The notes below the pieces were generated by a model, which saw only the letters and a program-made list of their open reading frames with translations, did no database searches and was not told where the DNA came from. Of a DNA stretch of 64,000 nucleotides, positions 13,046 through 25,023 are shown piece after piece. Every line of letters starts with the position of its first letter. Position 1 is the stretch's first letter. Position numbers and translations under genes: made by a program. Origin of the DNA: Acarospora socialis (lineage: Eukaryota > Ascomycota > Lecanoromycetes > Acarosporales > Acarosporaceae); assembly GCA_025617375.2 (NCBI GenBank), contig JAMYGW020000008.1:434001-498000 (forward strand), given 5' to 3'.

Positions 13046-15318
13046 AGTAGTCAGCTTAGAAATAATGATGATGATTTAATGTGACTAAGTAGTGATATCA
13101 TGTTCAGTTTGCTTAAAACAACTGCTGATTGAGTCTGACAGAGAACTATGACCATATTTTGCACAATGATATTCTCTGTAAACTGAAAAGAGTGTGATTT
13201 CAAAGTACTGTATGCAAAAGAGAGTATGTAGCTCAATGAAACATGAAAAGTGAACATCAAAAATCTCAATTCTTGTTCTAAATAGCAATGACAGTTACTG
13301 AGACATTTCTTCACATGCATCATCATCACACTATTCTTAAGTCATGATTTCAGTCAGTTGTGTCATCATAGAAGTCTCACTTTTTGCTTTTCTCTCTTTC
13401 TCATTATTCTCTTTCTTTGATGATGGCTTGTTTTGGTGGTCAAAACACTTCATATTACATTTGATCAAACTTGCTTTGCTGATCTCTTGTGAATTAGAGC
13501 AGATATTGTCAGTTTGAATCATTTTCTCACATCTATGCAGCATTCTTTCTGAAGACTTCAAAACTGTACAAGATCTGCAATTTGAGTATCTGATAGATGC
13601 TGAATTTTCTCATCAACACATACTGAAGAACTAGTGATCTAGTTGTTAGATGAATGAGAACTTAAAAAGAGAAAAATTGTACCAGATTATGTAGCTTGAA
13701 TTGTTTGTACAAGTAATTCTTCAGATCAAGAGAAAGTTCAAGAGTCATACAGCAAAGTCAATGATCAGTAATCATACATGAGTTACTGTACAGCTTTTAC
13801 TTTATTTAAGAGAAGAAGAGCAGGGGCAGATGACAATAGATACACTGAAAAGTGATAGATTGACTTGATAAGACATAGCATTATCATGTGATTTTCTATC
13901 TTAAAGACTGTTTATGATTGAGCAGTTGAAAGATGATGCACTTGTACTCAGAACTCAATGGTGTGCATTGATGCATGAAGCACTCAATATAATAAAAGAC
14001 TGTCTCAATCAGAATGAAGATCAAGATACAGAAATTCTAGTTTTCATCAGTCAACAGATCTCTCTCAAAAATTCTGCAAGTAGTCAACACATCTTTGTAT
14101 TAGTAGTTGAGCTTAACTCTCAAGACTGAGACTAGATGACACAGAAGATGGCACACTCAAGTTAAATCATTGCTGCAAAAGCTCTTGTTTACACTGAATT
14201 AAACACTATAATCTCAGACTCATAATATATCTATTGTTTGAAAAATTACAGATTCAGTCAAAGTTGTGCTGATTTAGCTGCCAAAAACAGTGAATCATTG
14301 TGCTACTTTTAGCTACAGACATGATAGCAGTCACATCATCAGTCAATATTGTTATCTCTATTCTGAAAACACAGTCTGATCATAGATAAACTGATAGTTC
14401 AGCTCTGATTCTTTGCAAGTATTGTTACACAGTCACTATAGTCTGTACATGAATATAATTAATCTATAGTTAAGATTGTCACTGTTTGAACTCAATATTT
14501 GTACTCACTGCAGAATGAAAGATACATATACTTACAATCACATCTACATCTACTGACTGCTAGCTGCTATATGTGTGTATTGTATGTTCTCTGACTCAGT
14601 TTCAAGTATTGCATGAAGTAGACTGACACTCAGACTCACTCATCTTCTGTATTTATTCAGTACATTGTTTGACTGTTTCTCTATAGATCTCAGCTGAATC
14701 TAGATATGAACAAACACTCTTGCAAGAATGTCTTGAACAGCTTGCAATCTTTTCACAAGATTGAGTCACAATGCTTTGCTTGTCAACTATCAACTGACTT
14801 TTTCAGGTGACACTCAAGACATTCATTGACAATATTATTATTTAGATTGTGAAACAGCATATTGTTTATGATCTAAAGAAACATCTTCTTTTTTGTTATG
14901 ATTTCATCATGAAATGAGAACAAGATATCTGTCATTGTCTCAGAACTGTCTTTCATCATAAGAAAAGAAAGTTTTATGAGAGAAGAAGATGCTCAAGCAA
15001 GAATAAACTGTCATTCAGATGATCTTCAGACACACAGTGAACTAAATCTGAAGATGATTACAGTGAGTTTCTACAGTGTCAGAGGGATCAGACTGATATG
15101 CACATTATTTTCTTGTGCAATGTCAACTAATTCATTGCAATTCTACAATGACTCTTGCATCACAGAATAACTATCAAGTGTTTTTTCTCAGCAAAGAAGA
15201 TCTGCAGCTTGCAGAACTGATAGTGATAAGATGTTTGACTTGATTGAGTGAGCTTTGAAATGCAGCATTGAGCAGTTTGAAATATTGAAGATGACAGAAT
15301 ATTCAAAAGTCTTTGTGT

Positions 15319-15456
15319 GCAAGCAGTATTGAGGTGTGAGCAGCACTGTTGACACTATATATATATCATCATTTATTAATAAAGTGATGCTCAAAAGTCC
15401 TGCTTTGCCAAGTTATATTAATAGAGATAATATAATTGAAAACAGTGTTATGACAG
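15319..15456. repeat. Dispersed repeat R1, copy 1
   Basis: About 138 bp matching 18,374-18,507 in the same orientation. Shared features are a CAGCACTGTTGACACTATAT core, a TTATTAATAAAGTGATGCTCAA block and a TATATTAATA(g/a)AGATAATATAAT block. Copy 2 ends in TGTAACA, the same bases seen at LTR ends elsewhere in the window, so R1 may be the end of an old LTR or a small non-autonomous element. Neither copy has a recognisable partner end. Confidence 0.65.
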
Positions 15457-15685
15457 TGATATCTTGATGAGCAGTACTGTCAGTCTTGTAATGCATCACA
15501 TAAGAATATGTTAATAGAGTTCAAAGTTTTGTTGCATATCACAGAAGATCTTTCACTCACAAATGTCAATTCATAGATTCTTTGTCTGAACACATCACCT
15601 ATCAGCTATGACTTACACATTCTTCTCAATCATTTGTAACAGTCAAAGACTCATCTCATACAAACACAATGCAAACTATTTTCTT

Positions 15686-17200
15686 TCAACCATTTTGCAA
15701 CTGAATCATAAGCTCATTCAAGTCATGCAGACAATTCAGTTGCAGCTCTGTAGTCATTGAAATATTCTTAACATTGATAATGAAATAGTTTCTGCTTTCT
15801 ATAATGACATCTTCTGCATGAGTGACTGATAGATGGTTTGATAGTACTTGAACAAAATTTAAGGTCACAAATAGTTTGTTAAGCTGCAAATGTAGTGATG
15901 ACATCATTGATGTGATCAATTGACTGTAAAAAAGATCATTGATTTCAATGTTGATCAGAGACACAATATTCAAAGATGATATATTGTCTGCACTAATATT
16001 CACAAGATCAATAGTTCTTGAAGCTGTTATAGTTTCTGTATTGCTGTTAACAGCATAACATGACTTTAGAAGTGTTCTTGATGAAGTGATGAACAAATTG
16101 ACACACAGTGACAATTGACTCTTCAGAATCTCTTGAATAGAAGAAGAGAATATTTAAACTGTCAACATTGAAGCTGAAGATCAAGATTGTTTAGAAAGAG
16201 TCAATGATGATGATTAATGTGCAAATGATAGCAAGACACTCTCATTCAAATGATAACACACATTCTTCTTTGATCTTATTGTTCTTCAAATTTCATCATC
16301 TAATGTTATCTTTAATCAGATCAAAATGATCACAAGATCTCAATGATGTTCAATGAAAATGTCTAGTCAATGCAGTAAGATTTATTTGTTGTAAAGTCTG
16401 TCATGTGTTTGAGATACATGAAAGTCATCATGAAAGTGAAAGAAGAGATTGCACAGATAACATGCACTCTTACTAAAGCAAATAACTCTTGATTGTGAAT
16501 GATCTGAGTGAAGCTCATAAAAGAAGAGAAACTGAATTTCAGCATAAATCTTATAGATTGCTTCTGAAATAGATAAAGACACTTGAATCTGAAAGAGCTT
16601 CATCTGAATGTTTTAAAATATTCAGCATTTTCTGTCTTTCACAATACAAACAAGATCAGAAGCAGCTGAGTAATATTGATTAAGCTTGTCAATTGCATCT
16701 GACAGATACTTCTTCAAGCTTGAATCATCTGAGAAATTTTGAAGAGCTGTGCTAAGATTAGCAGTCATGATGAGCTCATAAATCATCTTCACTATCTTCT
16801 CAACAATCTTCTGTACTTCAATCTTTTGAGTGAATAGATCTGATATGCTTTCAAGTCTAGTAAACAAGACTTGCAGAGCTTGTGCATCATCTCTCACAGT
16901 CTTTAAGTTGCTTTTTGTGAATTCTGATCTGATCTTTATGATCTTGTCATAAATAGCTTGATTTAAGTGAATAGTCAGAAATTGCTTTTCAGTGGTCTTC
17001 AGAGTTTTCTTTGCATGTTGTGATTGTAATTGTGATAAAATTCAATAGAGATCTAAGATAACCATCTGTCAAAATAGAACATTCTTGTTCTCAGCTTTAG
17101 AATTCTTTACTAAACAGATCAGTTGAGCTTTAGAAATGAGTTGAGTGTCTACTAATCTTGTTATACAGCTTGCTCTAAGATCTTAGCAAGCATTATGAGT
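15686..17200 (-). pseudogene. OTT_1508-like deaminase-fold protein fossil
   Basis: One minus-strand frame stays coherent from about 17,200 to 15,686 (about 500 codons) with only mutation-type stops. The upstream part is helical. The centre (16,603-16,320) carries IYKIYAEIQFLFFYELH, then SKSACYLCNLFFHFH, then HVSQTHDRLYN. This matches my recollection of the fungal family annotated as OTT_1508-like deaminase (PF14441, AID/APOBEC-like fold), which has H-A-E and C-x-x-C zinc-binding signatures. Here the His is Tyr (YAE) and the C-x-x-C is kept. The downstream Trp-rich LPDW-like region and a Ser/Thr-rich tail are in frame. Biochemical activity of this fungal family is not established, and this copy is certainly dead. 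Confidence 0.65.
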
Positions 17201-17886
17201 TCACTAGTGACTGCTGACAGATCTTTTGTGTTTGATGTGATTCAAATTGTGATTTCTTCTTCATTAAGATGTTCTTCAACACAAACAGTCATTATCTTAA
17301 AATTATTGTTCAAAGTAGTCAACAGAAATGTCAGGTTGCCAGCAATTTCATTTTCTTGCAAGATACTTAAACAATGAGTTGAGTTTAATTCAGAGACTAA
17401 AATATTCTCTTTGAATCACTCAAAAATCTCATTCAGCTTCTGAAGATGACTGATGCTGTTTTGCAATTGTTGATGAGTAATAGCACTTTTTCACATTGCT
17501 GATAGCAAATCATATTGTATGAGTTGAAGACTGCATCAATGAAGTTTAGATAGAATTCTCAATATCATCAGCTAAAACTCTGAATATCTTGTTCACATAG
17601 AAACAGAAAGTGATAATGATAGTATTTAAGAAGATAGTGTTAGTGTTGATGTTTTTGAGAGATTGAGAAACCTTAGTGCCATGATTTTAGTCACAAACAT
17701 CAGTTGCATTTTACCCCACAATTTTTAACCAGCTTTTCACATTGTCATTTGCAGAATGAAATCTTACAGCACTGAATTGATGACAGAATGTCTAACAACA
17801 CTGAATGAATGCAGTACTGAATTCTGCTTTTCTTCTGTGACATGTGGTGTGAGTGATTTTTGAAGTTACTTCATCACTCATAGTGT

Positions 17887-18034
17887 GAATCATATCTCAT
17901 GAGACAGATCACTTCTGGTGTATATCACAGCTGATGAGATGAATTATGTTTTATGAGATGAATCACTTCTGATATACATCATTACTGATGAAAGTAAATT
18001 ACATCTCTTGAGATGAACCACTTCTGATGTACAC
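17887..18034. repeat. Tandem repeat, about 55-bp unit, 2.7 copies
   Basis: Units start at 17,887, 17,941 and about 17,996. Each follows the pattern (g/a)aat(c/t)a..tct(c/t)(a/t)tgaga..(g/a)a(a/t)c(a/c)acttctg(a/g)t(g/a)ta(t/c)a(t/c). Copies differ mainly by C/T and G/A transitions, as expected if an exact repeat was hypermutated. Confidence 0.7.
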
Positions 18035-18373
18035 AGCATGATTTTATGGTGCTGATCAAACATAGTAAAATATAGACTGTTAAAATCAACATCTTTCTAT
18101 CAGAAATGAATGCTTTTGTGACAGATTGTTGTAATTCACAAAATTTCACTACTAATTAGATCTTGTTGTACCATTCATCTTTGTTCTACTGACATATCTA
18201 TATACTGTATTTCAAATGCACTCAGAGCATAATTCTGATTGCTAGTCACTGCTACTGTATCTTTGATCTGTTCTTGATGTGCACACTGTTATTGATGAAT
18301 TGTGAGATGAAGACATGAATCAGCAATGCAGCATGAACAGCACTGATGTGAGAGCTGACAGAGACAAGTGGTG

Positions 18374-18507
18374 TGCAAACAGCACTGAGGTGCAAACAGC
18401 ACTGTTGACACTATATATATCATAATTTATTAATAAAGTGATGCTCAACAGTACTGCTTGCTCAGTTATATTAATAAAGATAATATAATGAAAACAGTGC
18501 TGTAACA
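18374..18507. repeat. Dispersed repeat R1, copy 2
   Basis: Second copy of the repeat at 15,319-15,456. It also contains doubled GCAAACAGCACTG words just upstream of the shared core, and it ends with GTGCTGTAACA, an LTR-like terminus. A further AGCAGTACTGTT word at about 18,535 suggests neighbouring fragments of the same family. Confidence 0.65.
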
Positions 18508-20547
18508 ACAATATTCTAAGCAATTAATTGAGAGCAGTACTGTTCAGTTACAAGTCAGTGACACTCTATATACTTCAATGCACAGTACTGCTCAAGTGTA
18601 TTTTCAAAGTGAGCTTCTTTAAAATCTGTGACTTCATAGACTTCATAATCAATGAGATAACTTTAGTTTCAGAGACTGGTTTTTCTAGAAGAGATCTTTC
18701 AAGCACACTCTCTCAGAAGATCTAGTATTTCAGATACATTTTTGCACACAGAATATAAAGTAATGATGAGAGCATAGCTTAAGCTCTAATGTATGAGCAG
18801 AATAAACATAAATCATAACAATTCTGACTCATCTCAGCAATCTTTTTAATGCTTTTTCAAGAACAATCACCATATGAGATCAGTATTGTGATGATAAGTG
18901 CATCTGTTGAGCAATTTCATCATTTCATTCTGACTTGTTTGAAATGAAAGACTTTGTCTTGCAACACATTCTTATCATCATAGTTTGTATACTGTATTAT
19001 GTCTTTGAGTGCAGTACTTGAGAAAAGCACAAAGTGAAGAAGACAATTCAAGAAAGCAAAAATGCATTCTTGATCAGTCAATAAGATGATGTGTCAGTGA
19101 GACTGATGACTGAGAGACTTTCTTCATCATAGTAGACATTTCTTCAAAATTGAAGTGAGTTCTGTCTGAATTCTGTCTTGTAACTCTTTCATCTGTCTGT
19201 GAAAGCATTCATATGAGCTGAGAAAAGCTGAGTTTCAAGAAAATTACTCAGAACTTTGAGTAGCAGTCACAGTGCATGTGATCAATGTCTCTTCATATTG
19301 AGAAGCAGCTGCTGCATCAAATGTTTATTTTGTCTCTTGTGCTGAGCAACTTTGCTTTCACATCACTCTTTGTGACTCTGCAACCTCATCATTGAGTATG
19401 TTAAGATGAATAGCAAATGAGCTATTTTTGCTGTTCACAGCATTTACACAGTCACTTATATTCTGCAGATGATAGTCATTCTCATTATTGTCATATTCAC
19501 TGTTATTTTTCTTCTTTTCAAAGAATATTCTCAATCAGACACACTTCTGAATTGACTGTGCATTCTTATATGTGATTATTTCTACTCTTCAACTTATTTT
19601 CTGCATCATCTTTTGAGAATCAATAGCTCACTCATTATAGTTATTCTTCATCTCAGTACAACAACACAAGATTCTGTCTGCCTTCAGTTGCATAAGCAAT
19701 GCATATAGAGATCTGTCTGTTCATCAAACTCTTTTATGTGACAGCATCAATGAAGATCTCAATCTTATCTAAGAGTGTGTTGACACAGCAAGACACATTT
19801 TCCATACAGATCTAGTTCTACTTCATTTTCTGATGTTCAAAAACTTTGAAAGTATGACTGAAGATGAAGTAATTTGAGTTGATGATATTGCACACAATGA
19901 TTGAATGCTCAAGAAAAAGACTACAATCAACTTACTTTCACAAAAAGCTCATCTTTCATTGTTCTATGTCACACAAGCTTGCTGAAGTCAAGTACTCTGA
20001 CACAGTGAATAAAAGTTGAGCTCTGAGATGAGAACATATGCATGAATGCAACATCAATGCTCTGACACTCACATTTCACACTTGTACAGCTTCAGCTTCT
20101 CTGACCATCTCATGTAAGCTACTATATCTATTGCTTAATAGCTTTCATGCTGATCATGCTGCTGGTGTATAATTTATTTATGAGCAACAAAAATCTTTCT
20201 ACATCAGCTTTTGACACATGTTTCAACACTGTCTTCACAATCTTCTTTGATGCCATACTCCCTCACTCTATACTGCTCATTCAACAAGCCAACAACTTTC
20301 TACTGCATATATACTACTCAAGTATATTGGTTCTAATACAGGCCAGATGCTCTTTAGCACATGAAAAAAGCACTGAAATAACTCACTCTGAAGGCAGAAG
20401 CTCTTTCAAGACATGGCTTACTTGATGCTTTTCTTGATCAATATTTTCCAGCCTTGATTTTAACAACATAACTCTTAATCTTATTAGATAAACAAATTCA
20501 AAGAACAACAGTTCTATCATTCTCTGATCAAAACAGAGATCTGTTTC

Positions 20548-22284
20548 ATGACTATCAGATATTCAACAATCAAGCAAATTGATGAAGATTATCATCAGAT
20601 CATTCATATTTGCAGAGACTACAATACTAAAACAGAGAACATTGAATTCATGTTTAATCAAATTGAGTGTCAACTTAAATACACTTTGTTAGAAGATGGT
20701 CCAGAATTTGCAGTCTTGTCATATGTTTGAGATGATTCAAACAACACAGTCAAAATAATATTGAACAAAAAAGAGTTTTCAGTGATGAGAAATCTCTACA
20801 AGTCTCTGAAGTTTCTCACAAGCATTTATAATGATGGTGAAAAAATGCTTTACTGAATCAATGCCATGTGCATAAACCAGAATGATGTACAAGAGTGATC
20901 AGAACAGGTTTTGCAAATAAAGAATATTTATGAATCAGCAAAATTAGTTTTTGCATTTCTTGAAGATTTTAGTTCAGAACTGATTTCTTTCATTAATATA
21001 ATATCAATGTTGAGTGATCAGATAATCACAAATCTTGAGAAAAGACTTAATCTATTGAACAATTATTTCTTGCTGTATGAATCAGAAGAAGATTATTCTG
21101 CTTTATATGAAGTGATCACAGAAATACTCATGACATCATGATTTAGATGAGTCTGAGTTGTTTAAGAGACAGTAACATCTCTAATCAGTTCTTTTCTGAT
21201 TTTTGAACATCAGATACTATGACTTGAAGATTTGATGATCATTGAAACTGCACTTAATCAATCTTAAATCAGAAGTAAGCTGTTTTTAGATTCAGCATCA
21301 ATCATTCAAAAAAGATTAACAACAAATTTGATGAAGCTAAGAGATCTTTATTGTTCTGACACAAAGAATGTCTCTAGCAGCATTCAAATTATGAGCATAA
21401 ATTTCACCATCTTGAAACTCAGTCATCTCTTGAAAACTGTTGCAGTGCAAAAACAAGCTACTGATTTGCAAGATAAAGTTTTCAGCTTTATTGAGCTAGT
21501 TTCTTAACTGAAGTACTTCAGATTTCTGTGGTCAGACTACACTTCATTCTGCTCTAAAGTCTATCATTAGTACACACAATTTATACTTGAGATCACAGAA
21601 GATCTTGATATCTTGCTTACAAAAAGATATTAAGTTCTCAGAATGTCATCATGAATGTCAAACTTTGAGAATTCTCTAGAGAATGAAATGGTTTTCAACA
21701 AAAAAAAGAAAACACCTGTCAAAATATCAGTTGATGAAACTTGACTAAAAGTTCAGAGCACAACTCTGAAATTCTTGAATGATGTGTGACAATTCAGTCT
21801 TTTCAGCATTAAGACAAAGAGTTCTGAGAACTTAGCACAGTTTCATGAAATCATTGTACAAAAAGTCTCATATCTCAGAGACAACTCAAGTTCTGATCAG
21901 GTTTTAGATGAGTGATTGAAGTGAAACTATGAGAGTGATCAATTACAGCAGTTAAAATTCTGTTATTGTTGTATTTTAAGAGAGTTCATAGACTTCTTAC
22001 ACTCAATACTCACTATGAATGAAGAAGTTTTCAGACTCTTTGGCTCAATCTTGTTGCAGACTTATGTTGTACTCAAAGATGAGACAATTGACTATATAAT
22101 AGATGGTGAACTTTCAAGAACTGAAGATATGATGTGCATAGCACAAGAATTAAAAATTGACTTTGTTTTGCAGAAGAATAAAGATTACTGAAAGTATATC
22201 TGTGCATGTGATCTTTTGCACTGCTCACTGTCAGAACATCAATGATTGCTGAAGAATGTGCTGCAGAAGTTTACTATTATCTAG
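20548..22284 (+). pseudogene. HET-domain protein fossil, full length and single-frame
   Basis: From ATG 20,548 to TAG 22,282-22,284 one frame of 578 codons is kept without any indel. Internal stops are nearly all TGA at expected Trp positions, plus a few TAA/TAG. HET-domain (PF06985) landmarks: FAVLSYVW-DD near residue 55 (expected LSYVWGD), then W-I-N-A-M-C-I-N-Q (expected WIDAICINQ), IYESAKLVFAFLED, and WFRWVWVV-ET (expected WFRRVWVVQE) near residue 200. The C-terminus keeps an FVL....KYICACDLLH block like the FVLRP...YxGECYxHG tail of this family. HET proteins trigger cell death in fungal non-self recognition. This copy is inactivated by point mutation only. The first HET motif is almost fully readable, so reconstruction of ancestry by alignment should be possible. 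Confidence 0.85.
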
Positions 22285-22389
22285 CAATGTCATATTCATG
22301 CTTAAGTAGAGATCTATTGTCAATCTAGTCACTGATATACATTGTGAAATGAAGCTGCTGGTTGTGAAAGAAGGCAGTGCTGAAAAAAT

Positions 22390-22660
22390 GAGATTCAAAA
22401 ATGAAGACTGCAATCAAGAAAGAAAGATTTCAAAAATGATGCCAGTGATCAGAACCAAAGAAAGTTCAAAAATGATGCTTGTGATCAAGATTAAATGTGA
22501 GTTCAAAAATGAAGACTCTGCACAAGAAAGAAGAGAAGTTTGAAGATGATGCTGTGATCAGAGTTTAAGAAAGAAATCAAAAATGAAAACTGTGATCAAA
22601 AATGGCACCAGTGATCTGAGTTGAATGAGAAGTTCAAAAATGATGACTCTGAACATGAAA
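22390..22660. repeat. Degenerate tandem repeat, about 40-bp unit
   Basis: The word (g/t)ttcaaaaatga(a/t)g recurs about seven times at roughly 35-45-bp spacing, alternating with gtgatcaga or gatcaaga words. It looks like a minisatellite with indels. It directly follows the HET fossil. Confidence 0.6.
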
Positions 22661-22744
22661 TCCTGAAATGAGTGTTGATTTCAACATTCTTGATTTCAAT
22701 TTTTCTCAGTCAGTTCTTCAAACCTTTAACTTTTTTCTCAAATT

Positions 22745-23015
22745 GTGTGTAAATATCAAATCTGTCCTCAACTTAACACTACAGTACAAGATTTGCTGTC
22801 TTATCTAAGCATGCATATTAATTTGCAACAAAGACAACATGAAGAAGCAACAAGAAGAAGAGCTACTTTAATAAAGAAGATTCATGAGTATGAAAGACTA
22901 TATAATGCAGATGTAACATTAATTATCTGTCTTGATGAACAGTATTTTGCATACACATCTGTTGATAAGAATAATTCATGATCATCTATGAAGCAAATAG
23001 TAGAATAATCTTCTC
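22745..23015 (+). pseudogene. MADS-box-like protein fragment, hypermutated
   Basis: A plus-strand frame with TRRRATLIKKIHEYERLY, then NADVTLIICLDEQYFAYTS, and after a TGA a short SSMKQIVE. The pattern R-R-x-T-L-x-K-K-x-x-E-x-x-x-L-x-x-x-D-V-x-L-I-I resembles the SRF/MEF2-type MADS DNA-binding domain, and fungal genomes contain divergent single-domain proteins of this kind. About 60-80 residues are recognisable. The frame dissolves after about 23,015. What else it could be: a helical protein with a chance match. Confidence 0.5.
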
Positions 23016-23699
23016 AGATTATACAGAGAGATCAACTAAATCTGTCATAGATGCTCTTATATTCTATTTCTAAAATTCTGCTTTCACATCATGTTGATGC
23101 TCAACTTCAAAAGTGTTCACTGAGAAGTAATTGTAAGAATGAGTCTGCAATAGCTGAAGAATAAAGAAAAATCAAGATCATTACTTCAAGAGATATTTGC
23201 ATTTCAGTTAACTTATAATCATCTTCAAGAATGACAGAGTAACTTAGTTCTTTAACAAAGTTGGTTGGCATCAGTATCTTGTTCTTGGTATCTTCATTCA
23301 TAGCATTGTTGAACATACTTTCATCATCTCAACATAGATAGATTTCAGATTCAAGTTCTCTCTTCACAATATGCTCTCATGTGATTTAAGGATCAAGATT
23401 TGTATCACATAGATGAAGAAGTTTTAGATTCTATGAATCTAAGAATGAATTATTTGCATGTGAGACATTCACAAGATTTAAATGCCTGCAGACAAAGTTG
23501 AGCACAGTGATCACTAACTCAGTTAAACATGATGTTCAATTGAAGTTATACTGTAGAGATAAATGAATTCTTGAAGATGATAAAAAATAAAAGTCATCAT
23601 CAATAACATCATCACATCTACAGAAGATTGTATGTCATGTTCTTACTGTCAGATATCATTTGATTGATGATGAGCACAAGCAATTGTTTTGTTTCATAA

Positions 23700-24710
23700 T
23701 TGTGTTTGAGTTACAAATATAGCAAGATAGTAGTGATGATGAACATTGATGACTGTTGGTGCAGATATCTTATTTTGAGTTTGATATTCAAGACTGTGAA
23801 CAAGTCAGGTCATCAAGACTGTATTTTGTCAATAAGATTGTTTCTCAACAAGAAGAGAAAGATTGTTTCTCAAAGAGTTGAACTGTATCATTTGTCTGAT
23901 GAACATGCCATTTGTTGAGGTTGTTTGTCAAAGCTGTTACTGTATGATAGAGATAAAAATCAGATTCTAGTGAAAGCAGAATCAGAAACTCATTGCTTAA
24001 TGAATGCTGAATTGATTAGAATCAGACAGAAGTGAAAACCAGCATCTGAGTCTAAGTCTGAGTTTCTGGCAGAACAAAAAGAGCAAAAATTGAAGCTTGT
24101 GCATGAGTTGAAACTGCAAATTACATTTCTCATTTTGAGCAACATCAATGACTGCTTCAAGCAAGAGAGAATGAGATATATGCTGAAATTGAGATTGTCA
24201 CCACACAGCTAGAACTGTGATAGAAGAAAACTCATCACTGATACTCTTGAGACAAATTCACATCTTGCATGCATTCTCTGATACATTCTTTAGCAATACA
24301 TCTTTCTGTAGTTGTTTTGCTGCAACTATCTTCTTTACAGCTCAGATCAACTTCTTGAAGTTAAATCTGTTCTGAATATTATTCTTTATTGTGAGACAGA
24401 AGATGAAGAGATCACAGTCTTTATTTAAGAAGTCTATGACTGCATTACACTCACAATAGTAAAGATCTTAAGTGATGATGACAATATAAAGCTTCATCTG
24501 AAAATTCTAGAAGCAAACAAAGCTATAGAAAACTGGCAGAACAGCCACTTCAATAAAGTGAATATGGTTGACTCAATTGACATAAAGAGAATTGAGAACA
24601 TTATTGTAAAGACTCACTTTCAGATTGCAAAGTTTGAAGTACAAAAGCAAAAAAAACAGTTTCTCAGTAGAATGCAGAAGCTCATTGAGCTGGTTGAGAA
24701 GAGTTCTTAG
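23700..24710 (+). pseudogene. Unidentified protein fossil, about 336 codons in one frame
   Basis: A continuous plus-strand frame from about 23,700 to a TAG near 24,709, interrupted only by TGA/TAG/TAA at positions compatible with C-to-T or G-to-A change. Segments include ILSIRLFLNKKRKIVSQRVE, YDRDKNQILVKAESE, then a helical region (LKLVHELKLQITF) and a C-terminal FEVQKQKKQFLSRMQKLIE. I do not recognise the family. Length, frame continuity and charge pattern argue for a former gene. It lies between the MADS-like fragment and the DUF3435 fossil. Confidence 0.55.
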
Positions 24711-25023
24711 ATCAGTCTCAGAATTTTAAGATGAAGCTGAACAGATTCATATAAGAATACAGTCAAATTAGTTCTCAGCTAATCAATCTGCATCCTTTAT
24801 CAAGAAGTATCATAATCAGTGTTCTCTTATTATGTCATATTTTCTTCACTGTCTTGTCTGCAAATGTGTCTTGACTCTTTCTTTTGCAATCATTTTTCTT
24901 TTTCTTTTATCTTGATTGAAGAACTGATCTTGCAAATATTCACCATGTTCTAATGAAGTACAAGGCCCATAATGAAAAAGAAAGTTTAATATAGAAAGAA
25001 CAAAATATAAAACAGTATGAGAT

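Noticed and set aside
13337-13561. A Cys/Lys-rich minus-strand frame that might be a zinc-cluster transcription factor.
   Set aside because: The cysteine spacing does not fit Zn2Cys6 and the frame cannot be extended.
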